Shown piece by piece: positions 1 to 11,992 of a stretch of DNA of 64,000 nucleotides. Positions within the stretch are counted from its first letter, which is position 1; every line of letters begins with the position of its first letter. This DNA is from Sinotaia quadrata (Eukaryota; Mollusca; Gastropoda; Architaenioglossa; Viviparidae): assembly GCA_028829895.1 (NCBI GenBank), contig CM054180.1, forward strand, positions 111,527,135 through 111,591,134. Direction: 5' to 3'. Below the pieces are notes generated by a model that was given only the letters and a program-made list of their open reading frames with translations, searched no databases and was not told the origin of the DNA. A program made the translations under genes and the position numbers.

Positions 1-871
1 TGTTCTTGGACAAAGTGCTATATGTACAGAACATTCATTTAACGTCACCAGGCGGGCTAAACCACGAGACATTTAATTGTCAAACCAACCCTGCCGAAAA
101 CGAGGCTACTGCTGAACAAGGCCGTAATCAGGTGATTCAATTACATGAATTTCTGTGTAATCTGTACATGTTTCTGTGATTTTTCATTCCTTGTTCTATG
201 TCTGATTCTTCTATGAAATTTCTTCTATGTATTTTTCCTAAAGTGTTGACTATGTAGTTGGCTTATTTATGTGAAGTGTTTATGTAAGCTTAACTAAATT
301 GGATCATAGTGTCACATGAAATTTTCTAATAATTATTCTCTAAAAATGCATTGATATATCTTTTTTATTAATTGTAATTCTAGAAGTCTTACGAGATTTG
401 TGATTTCGGAATTGCCTAGTGTGTGATTTTGAAGTCAATGTAAATTTATTGAAATTGTTATCTTTATTTCTTTTAATAAATTTGTTTTTCTTTAAAACTA
501 TTTACTCCTTCATTCTCGGAGGTACATGTGTAAATGATGGGTGGGGGCAGACAATGACGTAAGACAATTGAGAAGACGGTCTAGACACATGTTTTAAAAT
601 AGTTCCCATCATTGACAGCGATGAGAGATTTGTGGTAGGGCCGGAATAGTGATAGAACGACTGACAAGATAATCGCAGTGTAGTCACTATTCTGAGACAG
701 GTAACACTTGGGAGACGGTCACTGACTGACGGACTGCTCAAGGCTTGACCTAGTCACTCTCAGACCGCACAAGACCCTTAAGGAGGTTGTGAGCGATTGG
801 CATGAAAGATATTAATATAAATTATTTATTAATTACCAAGACGCACAAGGAGGAAACCCCCTTTCCGCCAC
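1..871. other. insertion-derived sequence of unknown family
   Basis: This stretch has no counterpart in the other units. Sequence homologous to the intron after exon 3 of the other genes resumes at about 872 (compare 12881 onward and 38168 onward). An insertion therefore ends here and continues beyond the left edge. It has an AATAAA at about 476 and its right end reads TTTCCGCCACA, which would suit an LTR end. No second end, primer-binding site or coding sequence is visible, so the family is not assigned. No gene is seen in it. Confidence 0.35.
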
Positions 872-2128
872 ACATAGGATGATGAATTGTAATGCATTAT
901 GAGACTCGAACACTGCAATGTAATTATTATTGATAAAAAGACTAAACAAACGGTTAAGAAATATCAGTACATTTATTATAAATTCCTTTACTAATAATGT
1001 CGCCCCTTATTTCTATGACATCTTTTGGGGCAAGAAAAATGTCAACCGAGTTCTTTTCCTGTCTTCCCGTGTTGTTTGACACTTAATGACACTTCAGAAT
1101 GTGTACATGGAAACAGCTCTCTCATGGAAATCTCGAACAAATTATCTTTCCATGAATCCTTAAACACAATTATATTAGCTAGAGTCCAAACTATGGTAAC
1201 CTACAGTAGTGACCTCATCGCAATACAGGATTATGGAACGATACATCGCAGTGATAATTTTAAATGAGGTAATACTTGAACAAGTATTCTCCAACAATAA
1301 CTTTGAAATTTCTCTTTTATTAATACAGGGCTAACTTATTCCCTACAAATGAAACATTCGATTATTCTATTTTCTCCATTAAACTTATATTCTAATACAT
1401 AGGAAAGAAACGTGCGAGTTTTCATTCTTTCACCTTTGTCTCGACAGCAAAATATAAATAATGCATTTCATTTGTTTACGTAAAATAAAGGCAGCAACTC
1501 ATCCTTTCCTTTACATTTAAAAAAAATGAGTGTTTACCTCACCATTCCTTATTCAGTACGTAGTGGACAATTTTCTCATTCTCTCATGGAAACGTCATCA
1601 TTAAATGCAAATAGGTTTCTCTCCAATAGTATCGGAACTAGAACTTCAGTGACTAGAAATCAAGCCCGTGTTTGTTCTTAAAAGTTAAAATTCTCTAACG
1701 TCTGGCATCATTAATGACATCAGGATTAATTGTTTAATTGCTCGTTAATTGACTTCACATCTTTTCATCTCATTCTTTCTGTTTTTTCTGGAACAAATAT
1801 TTGATACAAGATCCTGTACTTAGAAAAGATTCCGGTTTTATACTCAAATAATTTTCTTTTTACCACATATAAACACTTATAGATCGATAGATGGATAAGC
1901 AGACAGCCAGATAGATAGATAGACAGACATACAGATAGATAGACAGACAGATATAAGTTCGAACGGAGGGAGAGATATAATGAAGCATTTTTGTATGCTT
2001 TTAAGCTGCGTGTATACGATATTCATTCAAGTAACAATCCTTAAAAGAAATTTTTATATATATATATAAGAATTAAACGGAGTAAAAATAAATAACTTAT
2101 TTAGATTATTTTAATTTCATTTACCTAG
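872..2128 (+). other. intron 3 of gene 1 (partial)
   Basis: The sequence is homologous to the introns between exons 3 and 4 of genes 2-5. It shares the block starting CATAGGATGATGAATTG and the later GATA/GACA tract at about 1880-1950. Short open frames here are not conserved between units and are not called. Exon 3 and everything upstream lie beyond the insertion or the window edge. Confidence 0.6.
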
Positions 2129-2251
2129 CTAAAGGTGGAGGAAATAGATAACCGGTACCATGGGGGACACACATTACTTGGAGTTTGCGAAGAGAGCGAC
2201 TTCTCACTTCCACTGCCAATGGATTACTACCTAATGAAGACTTTGGTCGGT
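2129..2251 (+). CDS. gene 1 exon 4 (NHR segment 2)
   Basis: The exon is 123 bp, phase 0 at both ends, with acceptor TTACCTAG and donor GGT|GTACAT. It reads LKVEEID, a variable patch (NRYHGGHTLL), then GVCEESDFSLPLP and a second variable patch (MDYYLM) before KTLVG. It is the most divergent of the five copies: DFSL replaces ALSV in the otherwise fixed core. Confidence 0.65.
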
Positions 2252-2433
2252 GTACATGCAGCAGGTGTCTTTCATCCCTGTGAAAGAGTTGGTAATTTTG
2301 TGTAACTACTGTGTCTGTTTATTAAGCTGTTTAAACAATGTAATACGTGTATATGCCTGCAGTTTGCATGCGAGCTTGCATCCTACTTTGTGTCAATGTG
2401 TGTGTGTGTGCGTGTGTGTGTGTGCGTGTGCGT

Positions 2434-2502
<69 letters not shown>

Positions 2503-5274
2503 GGAGGTTTGTATAGAATAAAAAAATAAAAAATCATTATATGCAATTTGTAACTATGTTATATTTACCTTGGAAAATTCTTATCATGATAATAGATCTT
2601 AAATATGAATAAATGGTTTATTTTCAGTACAATATTCTTTGAGTCGTGCGTGAATTGTGTACTTGGTCTACACTTTACAGTTTGTTGTAAAGAAAATTTC
2701 GACTTTCTATATAATGCTCGCATATTTTCCTACTTTCTGTGGAGAATTTTGATGAAGTGTTTTAGATAATGGAAATACTTAGTGTATGATTTAATACATG
2801 TTTAAAGTCAATACTAATACAGTATAAAATTGATGTTACGCAGCATTTGATCTCATAGTAATTTGTAATGATTGCAATTACTTACAATTTTCACATTGTG
2901 TAACTTTTAAAGGCTCACCATTTTATTGGTGGTATTTATTTTCTTTCTTTCTTTTTTTTGTTAGTTTGTTTTATGTTGTGGCGATCATTTATCAAGTAGA
3001 AATATTTGGAAACAAATTTGCTTTAATGTTATTTTTTAGAATAACCAGTTCGCCTGTCCTGCCTTAAGGACTGTTAAAGCCGGAAGTCGTCTTGGTGTGA
3101 TGGTTGACACATCCAACTCTCTTCATGTGTACGTGGACGGCAAAGACCAAGGAGTTATGGCAAAAAATGTGGCACAGCCGTGTTATGCAGTGTTTAATCT
3201 TCGATATTTCCTCGAGAAAGTTTGTGCATTTTCATTCGGAAAGTTAATAAATTCGCAAACGATAAGTTTCCATAAGACGGTTATGAATTTTCCGTCAGAA
3301 AGTTATCATGTTAGAAAACGAAATGTTATTGTTAGTGGTAGTGTGCACTTTAATTTAATATGTGAATGTTTGTAAAAGAAATTCTGATTTGGTTTATGCA
3401 TTTGTGAATGAAATATTGAAGGTGATTTTATTCCTGACTTACCTTATAGATATTTTTTACTTTACTCTCAGACGTTTTATAATTAATAATTTCAAATACG
3501 ATTGTATAAAAAAAATCAGCATTGCATATCTGCCGAGAATTAATAGAATTCAAGCGTGAATAGAATCCCCAGTACACTTTCAAATTAATGAAATATTTAT
3601 ATCCAAACATGAGTGAATCGCTTCCGTGTCGGTAAAAATATAAAGTACTAAACGCTTATGTAACCAAAATGTCTTCTAGTGAAGTTATATTTGTGATGTG
3701 ATGTGTGATTCATTTGCATAAGTATGTTTACTTATTGTTTGGGGTGCCCAACTGTGCTGCAACATACAGTCTAACTCACACTTGAAGTACAATCAATCGC
3801 CAGAGTTGACAGGCAAAGAAATAATAAAGGAAATAAGAGAATGGCTAATTAACGAGCCCCCCCCCCTCCCACTTGTGTCCCTGCTTCTCACATTCTTACA
3901 ATACTAAACAAATTAACTATGCCAGGCTGGTAAGTTTATGTTTACAAATTTAATGTGTAATATTTAAATAATAATTTGGAAAAACTAAATAAAATGTTGC
4001 CCATAGACTGAACGATATTACTTAATCATGAGGTACAAGCTATCTATCTATTTGCTGTGTGATAGTCTTGGTAGTTGGTAGTAGCCAACTTATCTGAAGT
4101 AGGTGAATATGACGTGTCTCTGTTTGAGTGACAGTGTGACAAACAATTCCAAGCAACTTGTTTAAGTGCACATTTGGTAGGATCCTGATTTGTTTAAGTA
4201 CACATCTCGAACACATTTCCTTATATAGCGATTTCTTCAAACCTGTACCTGTGTTAAATTCTTACAGGATGAAAAATAATTTGAATATGATGCACGATAT
4301 CCGATTATATTCTGTGATATAATGCAAATATTTTACTTGAATCTTTGTAGCCTAACTACCTTACACTTGTCCAGGACTTTAGGAAATCTAGAGCTGCCCT
4401 ATCGGTGACTTATTCCTAAAGTTTGAATCCCTGCAAATCTTACACATAGCTGTACGCAATATACTTGACATTAAATATAAATCGGTTTTCAAGAGCAATG
4501 TTCTGGTGAAATGCTTGCTGTCTGAATCATCTAATTTCTTAAGTTTTATCAGTATTCCTGTTAACAGTGTCTTTACGTGTGTACTATTCCTATAGCATTT
4601 ATCATTAAATTACAGCTGCATTCGATTTAACTGCTGCAACATTACAATGCAGAGTGGGATAACAGAACTAAACACGTCTGATATTAAAGAATATTATGGA
4701 ATATGACAGAACACAGTTCATCATAAGTGAATTTGATTTGTTGTAGTGAACTTATTTGAACTGAAATGACATAACTGACCATTGCTGAACAACACTACAC
4801 GTGCCTGGTGTTCAGTGATGTTTATAATTGTAACAAGGAAATATGGTCAAACATATCAAGACTGAACATTTCTAAACAATCCTTAGCATTTTGAATATGG
4901 GCAACTGTTACATTACATATATGATCACTTCTCATTAAATCTGAGCAATATGAATACTAAGTACAACTGAACAAGACTAAAAGATTTCATCTACAACCTT
5001 GATCAAGAGCAAGAGTGGATATGTTTTATTTTTATTTATTTAAAAAATATTTTCCTGTTTTCGTTGTATAAGTTACATGATTTACTATTTTTGCCTCTGA
5101 GGAATTAAGATGAAATAATGTTCTTTTACTGCATCGTAAAAGCCTTTCATTATCTTTTCAGGTAACTACACTTCCTTTGTCGTCTCCCCAGTGAACTACA
5201 TTAAACATCTGTTCAGTGACCCATGTAATCAGCTGGTTTTATTTCGGATAATAATATTTATGAAAATAATATAA
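2129..5274 (+). CDS. gene 1 (3' part): TRIM-like RING/B-box-NHR E3 ligase, exons 4-6
   Basis: Only the C-terminal half of this gene is in the window: exon 4 (2129-2251), exon 5 (3040-3223) and exon 6 (5162-5274). Introns are 788 and 1938 bp. All splice sites match those of the four complete copies downstream. The encoded part is the second and third segments of the NHR domain plus the tail. Exon 6 lacks 14 bp that genes 2, 4 and 5 have, so the frame shifts after residues FSDP and the protein would end in a different, hydrophobic tail rather than ISWSYCG. Poly(A) signal at 5352-5357. The RING exon must lie to the left, beyond an insertion that ends near 871; whether the gene is whole cannot be judged here. 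Confidence 0.6.
2397..2499. repeat. (TG)n microsatellite in intron 4 of gene 1
   Basis: About 100 bp of TG with scattered CG interruptions, roughly 145 bp after the exon 4 donor. Every unit has a TG tract at this place, of very different length: long in genes 1 and 3, a few repeats in gene 2, and GTGC-rich in gene 4. Confidence 0.9.
3040..3223 (+). CDS. gene 1 exon 5 (NHR segment 3)
   Basis: The exon is 184 bp, entering in phase 0 and leaving in phase 1 (GTT T|GTGCAT). It holds the best NHR signature: [20 protein letters not shown] then [18 protein letters not shown], matching the family pattern of a strand pair, a xGxDQGV turn and CYAV-DL. Differences from the other copies are N for H in TSxSL, A for V in VKAGSR and N for D in FNL. 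Confidence 0.7.
5162..5274 (+). CDS. gene 1 exon 6 (altered C-terminus)
   Basis: The exon opens after the acceptor TCTTTTCAG with GT completing a codon, then NYTSFVVSPVNYIKHLFSDP. A 14-bp deletion relative to gene 2 (GACCCA directly joined to TGTAATCAG) changes the frame, giving a tail of about 17 residues ending FMKII and a TAA at 5272. The conserved second Cys of NYTSC is also replaced by Phe. Confidence 0.5.
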
Positions 5275-5351
5275 CTATTGGCAAAAAAGTACTTTTTATT
5301 CGTTTCATTAAGAGTACAATAGCATTTCGATCAGTATTTAGGTTAAGAGTC

Positions 5352-5357
5352 AATAAA
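5352..5357 (+). terminator. poly(A) signal of gene 1
   Basis: AATAAA in the block GAGTCAATAAATTATA, conserved in position about 80-170 bp after the stop in every unit and followed within about 60-90 bp by a TG-rich tract that could serve as the downstream GU-rich element. Confidence 0.6.
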
Positions 5358-5418
5358 TTATATATATGTTTACTCCGTATCTCAAAATTCTCGCCGCTCT
5401 CTTGTTACATTATACGAT

Positions 5419-5457
<39 letters not shown>

Positions 5458-5471
5458 GTGTGTGATCGTGC

Positions 5472-5525
<54 letters not shown>
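5419..5525. repeat. (TG)n microsatellite downstream of gene 1 poly(A) signal
   Basis: About 100 bp of TG with a GTGTGG interruption. Its position after the AATAAA is shared with the other units. Confidence 0.9.
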
Positions 5526-5530
<5 letters not shown>

Positions 5531-7427
5531 CGTGCATTGTGTGTGCGTGCGAACCTGTGTGTATGAGGTGATAAATGACATTTACCCTACTAAACGTAAG
5601 TTGAAATTTTACTGGGATGTTTAATTTAAGAAACATTTCCTTAAAGTGATTATTATCTCAGGATTTTATATGGAAGTTTAAATAACAGTCATCTCATAAT
5701 TGAAAGGAATAAAAATACTGATATAACTAATCTCAGTGTCGATTGTCATAATTTTGAAATATTATAAGTTAATCTTATTTCTGATATCAACTGTAGCTAT
5801 TGTTACATATATTTTCTGATAATGTTGTGTCGTTTCCTCAGATTACAGTTTTTCCTAGTAATCGTAAGTATGTAAACACTTAGTATCAGATTGCCATGGA
5901 AATAAGGTTACAACTGTTATCCTCCTCGCCACTAACCACTCAACGCATTCTCAGTCAAAACAGCTTTTCTTCTCTCTACTTCTGACTATCCACCACTTTC
6001 ACACTATAAATCAACTGTATCACAAAATTTTCGAATTATACAAAATACAAATAACATATCTTACAATTATAGATAGAAATTAAAATTTATATAAAATATA
6101 AAATTTGTGGAAGAAAGTCCCGTCATATATCGTGCCTTCTTAATTGCTCATTTCCTTGAAAACATATACAACATTATATACTTTCTGCACAGGGAGGTGA
6201 AGGAGAGAAAATTACATAGGTATTTGTGTGATCAACTAAAGAAAAAAATGATGTTCGATCTGCCTCACAATTAGGTCCATTGCATTGAATTCTTCAGTTA
6301 GTAACGCACAGTGCTATTTATTACTTTCGTCTCTAGCCTGGAACCCGGAAAGTAATTGAAAATGTATATATAATATTTATATCATATTGCCTTCAAGAGA
6401 GAATGGTCTTGGATGTGCTAGCCTCCCGATTTTGTAACTGGGTCACATCAATACAGTGTATTTATTTTGAGGGAGTGTGTTATGACATGAAAGGAATCAT
6501 TTCTTTATTGCAATTCACGAGGAAACGAGATAGAAGACGGACATGGTCTAATACACAAGTAAAATGAAAGCCCATGAATGCTTAACAATGTACTACAGTA
6601 CATACAAACAGTTACTACCTAATTTTTCTGATCGCTAAATGTTCTCATATGTGTACACAGTTCACAACCTTAGAGTTTTGACAACCAAGTATTCTTCTTT
6701 CAATATTTGATACTCGTGTAGTTTCCTAAAGCTCAGTACAGAAATATCACATTGACTCCCTGCCAATAACAGTATACACCTAGCGGTAGCTCCTTCTCTT
6801 TACATAGATTTATTACTTAAGAAATATTTCTATATGACACGATATAAAGCTTTTGCTTGCTTAGTAACTCTATGATCTAATGTTGAACATACAAGCATCA
6901 CTTAAAGTTGTTTACGGGGACGCAGGTAATTTCTGTTTTATTGTTGTAATCTAAGGTATAAAGCAAATTGATAAACTAAAATACCAATCTCCAGAGAATT
7001 CATTATTCAGGACACTTCTCCTATCACACTCAACAGCACACCTTCCTGTTGAATGAATAGAAGAGTAAAATCTTCAAATAAATTACTGTTTACCTCTGTA
7101 TGTTTTTGGACTTTTGTACATAATTGACTGTAATAATATTAACGTTTACTATTTTCTTCTTTTGCAAGCATGTTTTATTTTATAAAACACCACAATAACC
7201 ATAAATAGTAAACACGTTTATAACTTGAGCAACGATGCAGACAGAAGATTTGCATTGCAACGAGGTAACTAGAGATCATGACAGATCACATGGTAAGTCA
7301 CTTGACTGACGACATTCTTCGAGGTTAGCGGTTATGTTATTTGTGTCTTGATATCAGATTAACAATTATTAATTTAAATTTAAAAGAATAATAACATTTT
7401 CACCAAATTGTCATATCTACTGTGTTA

Positions 7428-7655
7428 CACTTTGCTATATTGTAATACACTGTTCTATACCTTGGAATATTGTAATATATTGCATTATACTTTATTGTAA
7501 TATATTGTGCTATACTTTGTTATATTCTAATAAACTGTATTAGACTTTGCTAAATTGTAGTATAATGTGTCCTAATTTTCTATATTGTAATACACTGTGC
7601 TATACTTCGCTATATTGTAATACACTGTGCTATACTTCGCTATATTGTAATATAC
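7428..7655. repeat. about 30-bp minisatellite (TATTGTAATACACTGTGCTA type)
   Basis: Imperfect tandem copies of a roughly 30-bp unit built on TATTGTAATA, CACTGTGCTA and TACTTTGCTA. Related arrays lie at 9110-9250, 34300-34450, 46676-46920 and 59390-59525, so this is an ancestral part of the 12-kb unit that has expanded separately in each copy. Confidence 0.75.
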
Positions 7656-8434
7656 AATATGTGGAGGGTGTTATCCTACTCAAATCCTAATCTGCTTCAT
7701 CCCACCCATACAGGTCTTCGTAATTTGCAGACAAAGAAACTCGGTCAGGTCTCAGAGACATTAACCATTAATTAATTTATCTCCACTTGACTCTGAGTGG
7801 TACCACTTCAGAATTTCTATCCCACTTGTAAAGTTCCAACGCCTCTTGATGATGTAGAAATTTTCTTCCCTACACCCTCTTTATCAGTTTAGAAGGACAC
7901 TTCCCAAGATATATTATTGTCTGACTTCTAAGAATGAATACAATTAAGCCACCACCACCCAAGCATACATATATCCTTATCTGTTTAATTATAGATGTGA
8001 AAGTGTAATAGATAACAAAAAACTATTTAATGCATATAAAAGTTAAGAATAAAGTGATACATAATAAATGTAGTCTATCTAATCTGAACCTGTATATAAA
8101 TCAGTAAAATCACCTGATCCAGTGTTTATGCATGATGACTGAGTAGTCTCTCTTTGTATCCTGGCATGAACTGTAAACTGCTGAAAGTAGTCACTGTGCT
8201 GTAGTAGTTTAATTTGACAGTCAGCCAATAAAGTCACATCATGCCGCACTGTGGCAGGACTGGTCAAAGTGTCAATGACTGGAGACATTAATGAAAAATT
8301 TGATGAAACTAAAGAATGTTATGAAGAATTTAGACTAGAAGAATGAATAATGAAGGTTTTGTGTGCAAATGTACTTTTTCTATTCATAGTCTGGTAAAAA
8401 CAGAACTGTTCATTTTTGACAGTCACTGATTATT

Positions 8435-8435
<1 letters not shown>

Positions 8436-8529
<94 letters not shown>

Positions 8530-8540
8530 GTGTGTGCATG
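8436..8540. repeat. (TA)n(TG)n compound microsatellite
   Basis: Short TA run followed by about 80 bp of TG. The homologous place in the unit upstream of gene 4 (about 33770) has only TATGTATGTGTATATGG, so the tract expanded in this copy. Confidence 0.85.
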
Positions 8541-9109
8541 GAATTGCTTCAATTGTTTTACCAAGAATAATTGGTCCTTTGGTCCTTCTGCTTGTCTGGC
8601 CAGGTAAGGGCCCAAAGTCATATTCCCATTATTTTTCATTTCTCTAGTGGGGAATATCTATCCACTCAAAGAGACATGTGGTTGGTTTGACAGCTCTTTG
8701 AATTCCTTGCAAACAATGTTGGTCCACTCAGGGTCAGCATTTTAATGTTTAATTATGAAGGGTGACTTCAGTTTGCCCAGGTGTAGCAGTAGCCAAGGGA
8801 GATGGCAGCATGTGATTGGTATCTACTCAAGCATATTTGAGGACATAGAATTTATATCTGATGGCTATGCTACATAGTATTTATTACATAATCACAGAGA
8901 CATCACAAGACTGTAATGTTCAACTCTTTAATTAACAATTAGTGTTTTAAGTTCCCTTTATAACCTATCTAGGCAATCAGGTAAGAAAGAAATCTTAAAA
9001 ACCGAATGAGACTTGTACATAATTAATTTGGAAGATTAAATAATTAATAAATTATAATAATTAATTATTACTTAATTTCATTTGCATTTTTGGGTGTTAT
9101 GTTGTGATA

Positions 9110-9250
9110 TACCCTGATATATTGTAATTTTCTGTGCTATACTTAGTAAATTTGTACTATAGTGTGTTTTATATTGTAATATGCTGTGCTATACTTTGAT
9201 ATATTGTAAACTGCTTTGCTAAAATGAAATACTCTGTGTTATACTTGTGT
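9110..9250. repeat. about 30-bp minisatellite, second block
   Basis: Degenerate copies of the same TATTGTAATATGCTGTGCTA unit as at 7428-7655; the orthologous block at 46676-46920 is cleaner. Confidence 0.6.
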
Positions 9251-9824
9251 ATGTTGTGAAATTAAATAAAAATTATGCACTCCTAAGTGAGAGTGTTATA
9301 AATTATTTTAAAATCATAATGATTAATGATTAACAATAAAATCTGCAACATCATTTTCTATTGTTCTGTTTGTCTTTAAGACAATAAATCATTCGTTTAA
9401 AAGTTTAACAATTATTTAAAGGCATATTTATTCATCTTCCAGCTTGTTAAGTTATCTGCCTTGTTTGTTTTTTTTTATTGGCAGCACGACCATGGAAGTA
9501 ACAATTCCAACATGCAGTTATTATTAACTTCACGTTAACTGCTCAGTGCATTTTAGGAAATGGTATCTGGCGCACTGTTGAGTTTATACATATTAATGAA
9601 TTTTTAAAATGACATTTTAATTATATAATTCTCAGTGAGAAATTATCAAAAACCCAAGTAAAAACTTATAAATAAAATGGGAATCCACTTACTTAATCCA
9701 ATTACTGTTTACCTACAAACATAGTTCTTCAAAGATCTTCAAATTCATCTCAACCACTTTATAAATATGTATATTCACTTTATCATGATATTTTATTTGT
9801 GTCCGTACAATTTAGTTTTGTTTA

Positions 9825-10006
9825 AAGGGAGATAACATTTTCGGAACAATTTTGTTATGACGTACGTAATCTTCCTTTGGTCGCCATAGGTAACGGATCA
9901 TGTGACAAGGACAGTCGCAGCCATTTGTTTCCCATTCGTCATTCGTGCACATACAGAAAGAGAATTCCATGATCTTTGTCAATCGAGTGTCGGAATACTG
10001 TCACAG
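9825..10006 (+). promoter_or_regulatory. promoter-like block and non-coding exon 1 of gene 2
   Basis: A block conserved in front of all five RING exons. In order it shows AAAGGGAGATAACATTTTCG, TGACGTACGTAAT, TCATGTGAC (E-box-like) and GTCGCAGCCATTTG (a YY1-like GCCAT). It ends at a strong donor, TACTGTCACAG|GTAATG, at 10006/10007. The RING exon starts with a TTTTCAG acceptor only 6 bp before its ATG, so an upstream non-coding exon is required and this block fits. The transcription start itself is not determined; no TATA box stands out. Confidence 0.55.
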
Positions 10007-10895
10007 GTAATGGCGAATCTGACATGAAATCATATGATGCCATTGTCAGATTCTCTTCGATACTTTCTCCTCGATAATATGGAAGAATACTGAACTATCG
10101 TTGATTCTACTTTCGCTTTCGTTGGATTAGTCTGAAATAGCTAACGAATGTATGCACTTGAATTAACTTAAAAACAAAATGAATTTTTTTGACACAAATA
10201 GTCGCTGCGGGAGGGAGATATAATCTTGACCTTCTTGAAATTTGTATGCAATCTTAAAGGTATTTTACCTTAGCACGTCGATTGCTAGCATTTCTCGAAG
10301 GGAAATAATGCATCATCCCATTTCGGTAGTATTTAGCTTCTGGATTGCGTTACTTGCTTTCATTGCAGTATTAAAGCAATACTTTTAACGCGATTTGTTT
10401 TTAAAACGATTATAACCATAAGATTTATATAATTTATTTCTTCAAACGAAATAGCAAATTATTGAGAAAATGTTTTTTTTTTTTTTAAATTGTAATCAGG
10501 TGATGAAAAATATTATTCTGCTCGTAGAGATTATGTAGAGACTGAATTATTACCTCCCTAACCTCTCTCTCCTTCTTCCTTCTCCTTCCCCTCCTGCCAA
10601 ATCCGGAACTCTTTTAAAATATGTATGTAAGTATCTCAGTTTCAGTACATTGTAAGTGAACACACAGATTCTGTTTAGTGTATGTATTTTCGACTTATAT
10701 ATATACAAATACAATTTTTGATGATTTAAGTTTGCAGTACATAACCATTTTAAGTATTTTAATTGACATTTGCTCCTTTTACTCGCCACGTCCTCAAAAG
10801 AATTCATGCATTAGTGTTTATTTTGTTTATTATATTGTAGTGGTTTTCCTCATTAATTCTTTATATTTATTTTCAGTTTGCAATGTCGACATTAA
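9969..10895 (+). promoter_or_regulatory. upstream reading frame overlapping the gene 2 start
   Basis: If exon 1 is spliced to exon 2 at the sites given, an ATG at 9969 opens an 18-codon frame (begins MIFVNRVS) that crosses the splice junction and stops at 10893-10895, past the main ATG at 10883 and out of frame with it. Such a frame would usually lower translation of the main product. Gene 5 keeps almost the same peptide, gene 4 a variant; genes 3 and 6 have lost this ATG. Confidence 0.4.
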
Positions 10896-11992
10896 GCATG
10901 GAACACGTAGAAATCGAATGTCCCATTTGCCATGAAAATTATATCGAGCCGAAAATTCTACCTTGCGCCCATTTGCTGTGTCGTAACTGCCTCGTCAGCT
11001 GGATCAAGACAGGTACAGAGTCGAATTGTCCAATCTGCCGCAGCGCCACCTTCGACCGCAAGGACAGTAACTCAAGGAGCTCGGAAGATCTGGCGGACTC
11101 TTTGCCAACTGATCATGCAATGTCTGCAGTAGTAGAGAGTTATAAAATTATTTCGCAGCGACAAGTGTGTTGCGTACACACTAACACAGATGCCGTGTCA
11201 CTGTGTCTACAGTGCAGTGTCATGCTGTGTCAGTCCTGTGTTGAACATCACCACATACTACCGATAACTTCTTCGCATAAAACAGAAAATTTAGCAACAC
11301 TGACATCGGAACGGTTGGCTGCTTTCCGACAATCGCCATGTTCTGCACATCCCAATAAAACATCAAAACTGTTTTGCTCGACACACGGCGTGCTTATCTG
11401 CCATTTATGCGCTTTATCAAAGCATCGTGCCTGTCAGGAAGTGACAGATCTGAATGAAATATTAGAAAAACACAAACAGTCGTTTGCAGAAATGGAAGAC
11501 AATTTGACAAAAGTAGAATCCGCTCTGAATGAGACTTTGACGAAATTTGAAGATTTAGTTGTAAGGTCAGAGGATGATACGAAAGATGCTTTTACTAAGA
11601 TAGACTCCATGTGTGACGACCTTATAGTCTCTGTGGAGTCATGTAGAAATAAATTAAAGAAAATATTAAAAGATTCAGAGGAAGGTTTAAAGGCAACAGT
11701 TGAAGATAGGAAGTCGTATTTAGCACGGAGCATTGGACTAGTGACGTCACACAAACTACTTCTAAAACGCGTACAGCAAACTGCTTCCAGCAGTGTACTG
11801 GTGGCTATGGAAACTATGATCCAAAACCGTGTCAAGGAACTTACCTCTGCTGTTTCACTACCTTTAGATATGAAGCCAATGGAAATAGTGAAACTGAATA
11901 TTGACGAGAAGGCAGCATCAAATGTGAAGAGTGAACTGGAAAAAATAAGTCACATGACATTCATCTCGCCAATACGGAACCATTTTCTAGAG
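10883..11992 (+). CDS. gene 2 exon 2: RING, two B-boxes, coiled coil
   Basis: The exon encodes 370 codons from the ATG six bases after a TTTTCAG acceptor to the donor CTAGAG|GTGGAC. The C3HC4 RING has C13, C16, C28, H30, C33, C36, C49 and C52, with W40 at the E2-contact place. B-box 1 is about residues 96-132 (CCVH, CLQC, CQSC, then His). B-box 2 is about 153-184 (CSAH, FCSTH, CHLC, KH). A charged, Leu-rich predicted coiled coil runs from about 190 to 300. The frame stays open four codons into the intron (VDI, stop), so an intron-retaining transcript would give a 373-aa protein lacking the NHR. Confidence 0.9.

Larger units (their letters stand above)
5358..9824. other. intergenic region between genes 1 and 2
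   Basis: No gene is seen. The region holds a (TG)n tract (5419-5525), unit-type unique sequence (5600-7430), TATTGTAATA-type 30-bp repeats (7428-7655 and 9110-9250) and a TA/TG microsatellite (8436-8540). Its part from about 6840 to 7030 and 7880 to 9250 is nearly identical to 45630-46920 in the unit upstream of gene 5, much closer than to other units. Confidence 0.6.

Noticed and set aside
3097..3375. Stand-alone small proteins starting at the ATG inside exon 5 (also at 14953, 28392, 40542, 53129)
   Set aside because: These are internal Met codons of exon 5. The conserved acceptor, donor and phase show an internal exon; the downstream part past the donor is not conserved.
5382..5636. Open frames of repeated Cys-Val or His-Thr
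   Set aside because: They come from (TG)n/(CA)n microsatellites, here and at every other TG tract.
11434..11835. Minus-strand open frame inside the RING exons (all copies)
   Set aside because: It is a shadow of the conserved + strand coding exon; the + strand has zinc-ligand motifs and splice sites.
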